Below the pieces are notes generated by a model. That model did not search any database. It had not been told where the DNA came from and saw only the letters and a list, made by a program, of their open reading frames with translations. From the NCBI GenBank assembly GCA_900545165.1, contig UQYA01000086.1, positions 1-7,345 of the forward strand: 7,345 nucleotides of DNA, given 5' to 3'. This DNA comes from an uncultured Collinsella sp. Its GTDB lineage: Bacteria; Actinomycetota; Coriobacteriia; Coriobacteriales; Coriobacteriaceae. Below, piece by piece: positions 1-7,345 of the stretch; position 1 is the stretch's first letter, and each line of letters starts with the position of its first letter. The position numbers and the translations under genes are program-made.

Positions 1-3128
<3,128 letters not shown>

Positions 3129-3201
3129 CAGGTTTTTCCTCCTTCACGGAAATGCTCGGTGGGTTGGCGAGGCATGGCTTCGCCAGTTATCGCAACCTAA
3201 T

Positions 3202-3229
3202 AGTTTATCAGGTACCGACCGTTGGGCAA
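3202..3229 (-). promoter_or_regulatory. Candidate rpoB promoter
   Basis: On the minus strand TTGCCC (3224-3229) is followed after 16 bases by TAAACT (3202-3207). This would start transcription near 3195 and give a leader of about 65 bases before the GTG. A separate rpoB promoter is expected because an intrinsic terminator at the end of galU lies between rpoB and the upstream genes. The hexamers match the sigma-70 consensus only moderately, and other -10 readings in the same AT-rich stretch are possible. Confidence 0.45.
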
Positions 3230-3305
3230 GAAAAGCCTTGACGCGATTGAGTTTTTGGAGTAGCAAAGTTTTTCGACAGAAAATGCGCAGGTAGATGTAT
3301 GTGTA

Positions 3306-3338
3306 TCGAACATCTGTTCATATATTTTCTGTGAACAG
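3306..3338. promoter_or_regulatory. GAAC/GTTC palindrome cluster resembling a LexA (SOS) box
   Basis: The plus strand carries GAAC-ATCT-GTTC at 3308-3319, and the minus strand reads TGAACAGATGTTCG, one base off the Gram-positive LexA/DinR consensus CGAACRNRYGTTCG. The same GTTC half-site is reused in a second, wider inverted repeat: CTGTTCA (3314-3320), 11 AT-rich bases, TGAACAG (3332-3338), a perfect 7-bp pair. Three regularly placed half-sites suggest a protein-binding operator. It lies between the galU terminator and the candidate rpoB promoter, about 180 bases upstream of the rpoB start. Assignment to LexA is by motif resemblance only. Confidence 0.4.
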
Positions 3339-3362
3339 AGAGCCGGCAATCGCAGCTCTTAT

Positions 3363-3395
3363 AAAAAACGGGCGCGAACCGAGGTCCGCGCCCGT
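3363..3395 (-). terminator. Intrinsic terminator after galU
   Basis: Read on the minus strand, a GC-rich hairpin (left arm 3384-3395, ACGGGCGCGGAC; CUCG loop; right arm 3368-3379, GUUCGCGCCCGU, with one G-U pair) is followed directly by six U residues and then AUAA. It begins 20 bases past the galU stop and should end the galU transcript before rpoB. Confidence 0.92.
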
Positions 3396-3415
3396 AAATG
3401 TCGATGCCCGAAGGC

Positions 3416-4324
3416 TTACTTGCGCATCAATCCGCCGCGCTCGTCGATGGCGTCCCAGAAGGCATCGGCAAAGCGAGGATCGCTTGCGGCCATGAGGGCG
3501 TTGGTTGCCATCCAGCCAGACGGGGTGCCGGTGTCGTAGCCCGACAGCGGGTCGATAACGACAGCGTACATAGCCTCGCGATCGAGCGAGCGGGCCATGG
3601 CGTCGGTGAGCTGAATCTCGCCGCCCTTGCCGGCCTGCTGATCAGCGAGCAGGTCCATGACCAGCGGGCTCAGCAGATAACGGCCGACAATGTACAGGTT
3701 GGACGGAGCCGCCTCGGGAGCGGGCTTCTCGACCAGACCGCCAATGCGCCAGACAGCGCCCGGCTCTGCATCGGCAACGTCCTCGGCGCCCTCGAGCGAG
3801 CCTACGCGATCGCCGGCGATGACGCCATAGCGGCTGACTTCCTCGGGAGCGCACGCGGCAACGGCGATAACCGAAGCGCCACCGTGCTCCTTGGAGACAG
3901 CAAGCATCTTGTCGCAGATGTCACGGTTGGGCACAACGTAGTCGCCCAGAAGAACCAGGAAGTTCTCCCCCGCCACGGCGTCGGCAGCAGAGCGAATGGC
4001 ATGACCGAGGCCCTTGGGCTCGTACTGATAACGGAAGTCGACCGGCATGCCGCCTGCGTGGGCAACAGCATCGGCGTAAGCATCCTTACCGCGCTCGCGC
4101 AGCAGGTTCTCGAGCGAGCGATCGGGCTGGAAGTAGCTCAGCAGCTCGGGCTTACCGGGAGAGGTAACGATGATGGCGTCGTCGACCTCCTCGGGGTCGA
4201 GCGCCTCCTCAACGACATACTGGATGACCGGCTTGTCGAGCACCGGCAGCATCTCTTTGGGCGTGCACTTGGTGCCAGGCAGAAAACGCGTGCCAAGACC
4301 GGCGGCGGGGATGATTGCCTTCAT
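3416..4324 (-). CDS. galU: UTP--glucose-1-phosphate uridylyltransferase
   Basis: This cytoplasmic nucleotidyltransferase makes UDP-glucose and pyrophosphate from UTP and glucose-1-phosphate, feeding cell-wall polysaccharide, glycolipid and galactose metabolism. The 302-residue length is normal for bacterial GalU/GtaB. Visible motifs are AAGLGTRFLPGTK at 7-19 (nucleotide-binding loop), TPKEMLPVLDKP at 21-32, GLGHAI at 105-110, LLGDYV at 125-130, VEKP at 198-201, SNLYIVGRYLL at 208-218 and GGEIQLTDA at 234-242. The ATG at 4324 is preferred over the in-frame TTG three codons upstream, because AAAGGA lies 12 bases before the ATG but only 3 before the TTG, and homologues start at MKA. Two departures from the family are visible: LLGDD is LLGDYV, and the C-terminal RYDxGxKLGY motif is GYDTGTPSGW, without the conserved lysine. 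The gene sits alone between two intrinsic terminators, in the gap where rplL normally leads into rpoB. Confidence 0.95.
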   Translation of the reverse strand: MKAIIPAAGLGTRFLPGTKCTPKEMLPVLDKPVIQYVVEEALDPEEVDDAIIVTSPGKPELLSYFQPDRSLENLLRERGKDAYADAVAHAGGMPVDFRYQYEPKGLGHAIRSAADAVAGENFLVLLGDYVVPNRDICDKMLAVSKEHGGASVIAVAACAPEEVSRYGVIAGDRVGSLEGAEDVADAEPGAVWRIGGLVEKPAPEAAPSNLYIVGRYLLSPLVMDLLADQQAGKGGEIQLTDAMARSLDREAMYAVVIDPLSGYDTGTPSGWMATNALMAASDPRFADAFWDAIDERGGLMRK

Positions 4325-4344
4325 GTTATTCAAGGATCCTTTCG

Positions 4345-4364
4345 CAGGCGCAGAATGCGCCCTG
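4345..4364 (-). other. Hairpin in galU leader just before the ribosome binding site
   Basis: The minus strand reads CAGGGCGCA-TTC-TGCGCCTG: an 8-bp GC-rich stem with one bulged G. It ends 4 bases before the AAAGGA ribosome-binding sequence of galU. It could tune ribosome access or protect the mRNA end; no T-run follows, so it is not a terminator. Confidence 0.35.
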
Positions 4365-4397
4365 TGCGTGCGGCACGGCGGCCGCAGACCAAATTGC

Positions 4398-4411
4398 GAT
4401 ACCGAAGTATC
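4398..4411 (-). other. UUCG-tetraloop hairpin in galU leader
   Basis: The minus strand reads GATAC-TTCG-GTATC, a perfect 5-bp stem closed by the very stable C(UUCG)G tetraloop. Just upstream, CTTAC (4436-4440) and GTAAG (4411-4415) could pair as another stem. Together with the hairpin at 4345-4364 this makes the roughly 160-base galU leader look folded. No known riboswitch class is recognised. Confidence 0.3.
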
Positions 4412-4443
4412 TTACCGCCGGAGACATACGTCGCTGTAAGGCA

Positions 4444-4495
4444 AACGCAATTCTTCAGCAGGTCAACGCAAATTATTGCGCGAATGGTGCAATTT
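4444..4495. repeat. Three GCAA(A)TT repeats spaced exactly 21 bp apart
   Basis: On the plus strand GCAATT, GCAAATT and GCAATT begin at 4447, 4468 and 4489. The first two are preceded by AAC, giving AACGCAA at 4444 and 4465. The 21-bp period is two helical turns, so a regulator could bind all copies on one DNA face. They lie at and just downstream of the candidate galU -10 box. Looser relatives occur at 4391 (AAATTGC) and 4537 (GCAATTT). No regulator can be named. Confidence 0.35.
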
Positions 4496-4520
4496 TATCG
4501 CCCAACGGTAGCGATCCCAA
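4492..4520 (-). promoter_or_regulatory. Candidate galU promoter
   Basis: On the minus strand TTGGGA (4515-4520) and TAAAAT (4492-4497) are separated by 17 bases, predicting a start near 4485 and a leader of about 160 bases. A second -35-like TTGACC occurs at 4461-4466, but its expected -10 position reads only TGCCTT. A promoter is expected here because the rplL terminator lies immediately upstream. Confidence 0.42.
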
Positions 4521-4572
4521 AGCGCCGCAAACGACAGCAATTTGCATACTGAGCCAGCAAACTAGAGGGGCC

Positions 4573-4611
4573 AAAACAAAAAAGACGGGGCTCGCAATGC
4601 GAACCCCGTCT
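4573..4611 (-). terminator. Intrinsic terminator after rplL
   Basis: On the minus strand a 13-bp stem (AGACGGGGTTCGC, loop ATT, GCGAGCCCCGTCT, one U-G pair) spanning 4611 to 4583 is followed by a U-rich run, UUUUUGUUUU. It starts 27 bases past the rplL stop, so it should end the rplJ-rplL transcript and keep it separate from galU and rpoB. Confidence 0.94.
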
Positions 4612-4638
4612 GCAAAGAAATCTGGCGAGAGAGCCTGA

Positions 4639-5016
4639 TTACTTGAGGGTGACAGCAGCGCCAGCAGCCTCGAGCTTCTCCTTGGCAGCCTCGGCGTCCT
4701 CCTTCTTGGCACCCTCGAGAACAGCCTTGGGAGCGCCCTCGACGACCTCCTTGGCCTCCTTCAGGCCAAGGTTGGTGAGCTCACGGACGGCCTTGATGAC
4801 CTGGATCTTGTTGTCGCCGAAGCCCTCGAGCACGACGTCAAACTCGGTCTTCTCCTCGGCCTCAGCAGCGCCAGCAGCGGGAGCGGCGACAACGGCGGCA
4901 GGAGCAGCGGCGGAAACGCCGAAGGTGTCCTCGATAGCCTTGACGAGCTCGGAAGCCTCGAGAAGGGTCATTTCCTTAAGAGCATCGATGATCTCATCGG
5001 TGGTAAGCTTAGCCAT
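4639..5016 (-). CDS. rplL: 50S ribosomal protein L7/L12
   Basis: This is the flexible stalk protein of the large subunit. Dimers bind the C-terminal tail of L10 and recruit and stimulate the translation GTPases. The 125-residue length and architecture are classic: an N-terminal dimerisation and L10-binding domain at about 1-33 (MAKLTTDEIIDALKEMTLLE), an Ala/Pro-rich hinge at about 34-54, and a compact C-terminal domain at about 56-125 with EKTEFDVVLEGFGDNKIQVIK, the REL-TNLGLKEAKEVVEGAP helix region and a final AAGAAVTLK. The ATG at 5016 is chosen over an upstream in-frame GTG at 5049, because AAAGGA lies 8 bases before the ATG and homologues begin at MAKL. It follows rplJ by 102 bases and is followed by a strong terminator, so it closes the stalk operon. 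Translation at higher levels than rplJ (several copies per L10) is known for the family. Confidence 0.98.
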   Translation of the reverse strand: MAKLTTDEIIDALKEMTLLEASELVKAIEDTFGVSAAAPAAVVAAPAAGAAEAEEKTEFDVVLEGFGDNKIQVIKAVRELTNLGLKEAKEVVEGAPKAVLEGAKKEDAEAAKEKLEAAGAAVTLK

Positions 5017-5087
5017 TTCTAAGTCCTTTCGGTTTCCGTGTCTGTGCACGGAGATCAGTTAAAACACGGCGCGAATTCGCCAGGGGT

Positions 5088-5103
5088 GCGGCGTTGCCGC
5101 CGC
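5088..5103 (-). other. GNRA-capped hairpin between rplJ and rplL
   Basis: The minus strand reads GCGGCG-GCAA-CGCCGC, a perfect 6-bp stem with a GNRA tetraloop, 15 bases past the rplJ stop. A second weaker hairpin, CCGTG-(6)-CACGG at 5037-5052, lies close to the rplL ribosome binding site. No T-run follows either, so they are not terminators. An RNA-processing or stability role for unequal rplJ/rplL expression is inference. Confidence 0.4.
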
Positions 5104-5118
5104 GGGTGAAAACAGCAA

Positions 5119-5640
5119 CTAGGCTGCCTTCTGCTCGGAGACCTGCTGGATCGAACGAGCGAGACCAGAGGAAACGCCGTTGACGCAGACAGCGATGTCG
5201 CGAGCGAAACCGGAGATGAGACCGGCGATCTGGCCGAGAAGCTGATCCTTGGTGGGCAGCTCGGCGATAGCCTTAACATCATCAGCGGAAACGGCCTTGC
5301 CGTCGGAGATACCGCCCTTGATCTCAAGGACGCCCTTGGACTGAGCGGAGAAGTCCTTAAGGGCCTTAGCGGCCTCGACCGGCTCGGACTCGTAGAACAC
5401 ATAAGCGACGGGGCCGGCGAGAATCTCGTCGAGCTCGGGCTGCTCCTGGTTCTTGAGAGCGATCTTGACCAGGTTGTTCTTGTAGACCTTCATCTCGGCG
5501 CCGCACTCACGAAGCTGATGACGCAGCTCCTGAGCCTGCTTAACCGTCAGACCGTTGTAGTTGACGACGAACAGACCGGCGTTCTCGGCGATACGGGACT
5601 CGATCTCTGCAACCTTGTCGATTTTGTACTGCTGGGGCAT
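5119..5640 (-). CDS. rplJ: 50S ribosomal protein L10
   Basis: L10 anchors the ribosomal stalk. Its N-terminal domain binds 23S rRNA and its C-terminal helix carries the L7/L12 dimers; free L10 with L12 also represses its own operon by binding the leader RNA. The 173 residues are normal for the family. Recognisable segments are MPQQYKIDKVAEIESRI at the start, LFVVNYNGLTVKQAQELR at 23-40, the rRNA-binding KVYKNNLVKIAL at about 51-62, LAGPVAYVFYESEPVEAAKAL near 74-94, and an amphipathic C-terminal helix ending QQVSEQKAA. The ATG at 5640 has a near-perfect ribosome binding site, GAGGAGGTG, about 6 bases upstream. It is the first gene after the L10 leader and is cotranscribed with rplL. Upstream lies an aminotransferase, not the rplK-rplA pair that often precedes rplJ. 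Confidence 0.98.
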   Translation of the reverse strand: MPQQYKIDKVAEIESRIAENAGLFVVNYNGLTVKQAQELRHQLRECGAEMKVYKNNLVKIALKNQEQPELDEILAGPVAYVFYESEPVEAAKALKDFSAQSKGVLEIKGGISDGKAVSADDVKAIAELPTKDQLLGQIAGLISGFARDIAVCVNGVSSGLARSIQQVSEQKAA

Positions 5641-5703
5641 GAATTACACCTCCTCGAATTCTTTCCGGGCACGGTCCGCCACAAGGACGTGACGGGGGCA
5701 TGT

Positions 5704-5742
5704 CCAAAAAGAAAGCCCCCGCGCTGCATGAGCGACGGGGGC
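5704..5742 (-). terminator. Attenuator-type intrinsic terminator in rplJ leader
   Basis: The minus strand reads GCCCCCGTCGCT-CATGC-AGCGCGGGGGC (5742 to 5715), a 7-bp plus 4-bp stem with one bulged U, followed by TTTCTTTTT. It lies about 65 bases before the rplJ start codon, inside the leader, as expected for transcription attenuation. The same GCCCCCGTC sequence recurs at 5691-5699, so the right arm could alternatively pair downstream. Confidence 0.85.
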
Positions 5743-5850
5743 GAGAAGACATATCTACTCGACCACCTCGGCTGGCGGGATATCCCATTAAGCTCGCGGG
5801 CGATGCCCGTTTGCACCGGCTGTCTCTGGCAGCGGATTCGTGCGTGAACC
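5704..5850 (-). ncRNA. L10 leader (autoregulatory rplJ leader RNA)
   Basis: Minus-strand RNA downstream of the rplJ promoter carries the hallmark elements of the ribosomal L10 leader family: AGAGACAGC followed by CGGUG (5814-5828), then CUUAAU (5788-5793), and finally CCGAGGU (5765-5771). Between them is a local CGGGC-AUC-GCCCG hairpin (5797-5809). In this family the L10-(L12) complex binds a folded segment with a kink-turn and lowers expression of rplJ-rplL. Here the element is followed by an intrinsic attenuator, the arrangement described for Gram-positive bacteria, which suggests control by premature termination. Both ends are approximate. Confidence 0.85.
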
Positions 5851-5856
5851 GAAAGT

Positions 5857-5885
5857 ATTATGGCGGGGACCCCGGCGTCGGTCAA
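5857..5885 (-). promoter_or_regulatory. rplJ-rplL promoter
   Basis: The minus strand has TTGACC (5880-5885), a 17-base spacer, and CATAAT (5857-5862): five of six -10 bases and four of six -35 bases match consensus at ideal spacing. Transcription would start near 5850, just before the L10 leader, with a leader of about 210 bases. The -35 hexamer lies within the outer arm of the large palindrome at 5875-6092. Confidence 0.75.
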
Positions 5886-5920
5886 CGGGCGCGAGGATTC
5901 GTACACAAACCCTGCATACG

Positions 5921-6048
5921 CTCCGGCCCGAGGGGACGGGTCGAGATTTTCGCTCGGTCAAGTCCTGGGCTCGCTCGAAGGCCACATTAAGTGGCCTTCG
6001 GCTCGTGCGGAATCTACGAAAATCTCGACCCGTCCCCTCGGGCCGGAG
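5921..6048. repeat. Perfect 32-bp inverted repeat (middle layer)
   Basis: The left arm begins CTCCGGCCCGAGGGG and ends CGAGATTTTCG; the right arm is its exact reverse complement, all 32 bases. The 64-base spacer contains the inner hairpin. Perfect identity over this length, beside weaker outer arms, points to recent origin or active upkeep. Confidence 0.97.
5976..6000. repeat. Inner hairpin of the nested palindrome
   Basis: CGAAGGCCAC-ATTAA-GTGGCCTTCG forms a perfect 10-bp stem with a 5-base loop on either strand. No T-run follows in either direction, so it is not a standard intrinsic terminator. Confidence 0.95.
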
Positions 6049-6144
6049 CTACGGTGACTTTGCTGCGAATCTTCGCGCCCGTTGAGCGACGCGCCCCACT
6101 CATAAGCCTTAGGTCGGTGGACTGATGTGTTGCGTCCCTGATGG

Positions 6145-7281
6145 CTACAGGGTTGAAATGAAGGTGGACAGGCGATTTAGGCCTTCGTCCAACTCTTGGT
6201 CGGAGACGCAGTAGCTGAGGCGGATGTGGCCTTCGGTGCCGAAGCAGTCGCCCGGGACTAGGGCTACGCTTGCTTCTTTGATGGCTTTGATGCAGAAGTC
6301 TTCGCTTGTTAGGCCGAATTGTTTGATGCTGGGGAAGGCGTAGAAGGCGCCGGCTGGTTCCACTACGTCGAGGCCCATGGCGTCTAAGGCTGCGAGCACG
6401 CGTTCGCGACGGGCTCGGTAGACTTTGAGCATGGGGGCTGGGTCGACGGTCAGGGCTCGGGCCGCGGCGTCCATCTCAAAGGAGACGGCGCTCGATACTA
6501 AGTATTGGTGGGCCTTTGCGATCTCGGCGATGACGGGGGTTGCCGCTGCGAGCCAGCCCAGGCGCCAGCCGGTCATAGCCCAGGGCTTGGAGAAGCTCTC
6601 GATGACGACCGTCTGCTCACGCAGCTCCGGGTGACGCTGGGCGAATCGCTCGTAGCCATCCACGTAGACCAAGCGGCTATATACGTCGTCGCAAACCACG
6701 TAGATGCCCGTCTGCTCTGCCACGCGCGCCACGGCGTCGAGCGATGCCGCGTTGAGAATGCAGCCTGTAGGATTGTTGGGCAAGCAGATAACGATGGCCT
6801 TGGTCGCCGGGGTCACACAGGCGCGAAGCGCTTCCTCGTCAATCTGGAATTGCGTAGGCTCCGTATCCAAAAAGACCGCCTTGGCGTGGTTGGCCACGAC
6901 GATGCTCTCGTACAGGCCAAAGGCCGGCGTGGGGATGACGACCTCGTCGCCGGGGTTGAGCATAGCCATGAATGCTGCCGACAGGGCCTCGGTCGCGCCG
7001 TCGGTCAGGATGACCTCGTCGGCCGAAAACGTAAGGCCCGCGTCATCCATATATTTGGACAGTGCATCACGCAGGGCGGGGCGACCGTTGTTGGGCGGAT
7101 AGTGCGTGTCACCGCGGTCCAGTGCGGCGGTCACCTCGGCGCTAATCACATCGGGCGTGGGAAAATCGGGCTCGCCAAGCGCGAGCGCGATGCACCCCGG
7201 ATGCTGGGCGGCGAGCGCGTTAATCCGGCGGATACCGGAGGGTTTGAGCATGGCAAGCGAGGTATTCATGGGCAGACGCAT
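6145..7281 (-). CDS. PLP-dependent aminotransferase, class I/II (aspartate/PatA-like)
   Basis: This is a cytoplasmic fold-type-I aminotransferase that moves an amino group between an amino acid and a 2-oxo acid. It most resembles bacterial aspartate aminotransferase and N-acetyl-diaminopimelate (PatA-type) aminotransferases; substrate cannot be fixed from sequence. The 378-residue length is typical. Key residues are visible: GEPDFPTP at 36-43; GATEAL at 95-100 (phosphate contact); NNPTG at 169-173 with N170; D198 with Y201 in CDDVYS (pyridine nitrogen and O3'); Schiff-base K232 in ESFSKPWAMTGWRLGW, with R240; and R354 in HIRLSY, which binds the substrate carboxylate. The ATG at 7281 has AAAGGA 5 bases upstream; a second ATG four codons in lacks one. 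No intrinsic terminator follows the TAG; the next element is the nested palindrome 52 bases on. TTA/CTA/TCA codons are absent from codons 1-260 but occur five times in the last 118. Confidence 0.93.
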   Translation of the reverse strand: MRLPMNTSLAMLKPSGIRRINALAAQHPGCIALALGEPDFPTPDVISAEVTAALDRGDTHYPPNNGRPALRDALSKYMDDAGLTFSADEVILTDGATEALSAAFMAMLNPGDEVVIPTPAFGLYESIVVANHAKAVFLDTEPTQFQIDEEALRACVTPATKAIVICLPNNPTGCILNAASLDAVARVAEQTGIYVVCDDVYSRLVYVDGYERFAQRHPELREQTVVIESFSKPWAMTGWRLGWLAAATPVIAEIAKAHQYLVSSAVSFEMDAAARALTVDPAPMLKVYRARRERVLAALDAMGLDVVEPAGAFYAFPSIKQFGLTSEDFCIKAIKEASVALVPGDCFGTEGHIRLSYCVSDQELDEGLNRLSTFISTL

Positions 7282-7345
7282 GGCGTTCCTTTCGTAAGGG
7301 TTGCACTAGGATAGCGCGGCGGGGCGCCGCCGGACGGTGTAACCT
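7282..7345 (-). promoter_or_regulatory. Upstream region of the aminotransferase gene
   Basis: The 64 bases upstream contain the ribosome binding site (AAAGGA, 7287-7292), a possible -10 box TATCCT (7308-7313) without a convincing -35, and a GC hairpin CGGCGG-(4)-CCGCCG at 7317-7332 that would occupy the spacer. Whether the gene has its own promoter or is read from further upstream cannot be judged. Confidence 0.25.

Larger units (their letters stand above)
5875..6092. repeat. Nested 218-bp palindromic element, noncoding
   Basis: Three concentric inverted repeats share one centre. The outer arms are 5875-5901 and 6066-6092, 27 bp with two mismatches. The middle arms are 5921-5952 and 6017-6048, 32 bp perfect. 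The inner hairpin is 5976-6000, 10 bp perfect with a 5-base loop. Unpaired gaps of 16-23 bases separate the layers. No convincing gene lies inside; short open frames on both strands are byproducts of the symmetry. It fills most of the gap between the aminotransferase stop and the rplJ promoter. Possible readings are a REP/MITE-like dispersed element, a bidirectional transcription barrier, or a structured RNA. No transposase or clear target duplication is visible. Confidence 0.9.

Noticed and set aside
3295..3495. A 66-codon plus-strand frame starting near the LexA-like palindrome
   Set aside because: It runs through the galU terminator and into antisense galU, with biased Arg-rich composition and no clear ribosome binding site.
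3398..4552. A 384-codon plus-strand open frame across galU
   Set aside because: Same codon-aligned antisense effect as over rpoB; no ribosome binding site or family motif.
5700..6085. Several small open frames on both strands through the L10 leader and nested palindrome
   Set aside because: They run through recognised RNA elements and the palindrome, share mirrored peptide pieces caused by the inverted repeats, and lack convincing starts.
5875..6092. Nested palindrome as an ordinary intrinsic terminator of the aminotransferase gene
   Set aside because: The stems are far longer than normal terminators and none is followed by a U-run on the minus strand; some termination is possible but not shown.
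5875..6092. CRISPR array or insertion sequence
   Set aside because: The repeats are inverted and unique in the window, not direct with spacers, and no transposase or clear target-site duplication is present.
6505..7314. A 269-codon plus-strand open frame antisense to the aminotransferase
   Set aside because: Aligned codon-for-codon with the real gene; it ends exactly where TTA/CTA/TCA codons appear in the sense gene.

Overview
The window is 7,345 bases of GC-rich chromosomal DNA, and all five protein genes lie on the minus strand. In order of transcription (right to left) they are: a fold-type-I PLP aminotransferase, rplJ (L10), rplL (L7/L12), galU (UTP-glucose-1-phosphate uridylyltransferase) and rpoB, which runs off the left edge without its last residues. 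Strong bias to G/C-ending codons, near absence of TTA/CTA/TCA codons, and the RpoB, L10 and GalU sequences suggest a Coriobacteriia member, most likely Collinsella or a close relative. That assignment is recalled from family resemblance and was not checked by search.

Region by region: 1-3128 is rpoB (GTG start, strong Shine-Dalgarno). 3129-3415 holds a candidate rpoB promoter, a palindromic GAAC/GTTC cluster resembling a Gram-positive LexA box, and the galU terminator. 3416-4324 is galU. 4325-4638 holds the galU leader, a candidate promoter, evenly spaced AACGCAA-type repeats and the rplL terminator. 4639-5640 is rplL-rplJ. 5641-5885 is a recognisable L10-binding leader with an intrinsic attenuator hairpin and a good sigma-70-type promoter. 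5875-6092 is a gene-free nested palindrome. 6145-7281 is the aminotransferase, followed by a short upstream region.

The core is the ribosomal-stalk and RNA polymerase locus. L10 and L7/L12 form the stalk that recruits translation GTPases, and their level is probably set by L10 binding its own leader. In most bacteria rplJL runs directly into rpoBC. Here galU, bounded by intrinsic terminators, sits between them, so stalk and polymerase transcription appear to be uncoupled.

The points most worth a second look are: (1) a lengthened, re-sequenced fork loop 2 in RpoB right after the rifampicin region; (2) the 218-bp nested palindrome abutting the rplJ promoter, with a perfect 32-bp arm pair and an outer arm that supplies the rplJ -35 box; (3) the galU insertion between rplL and rpoB; (4) the LexA-box-like palindrome upstream of rpoB. 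No mobile-element gene, CRISPR array, tRNA or rRNA was seen.
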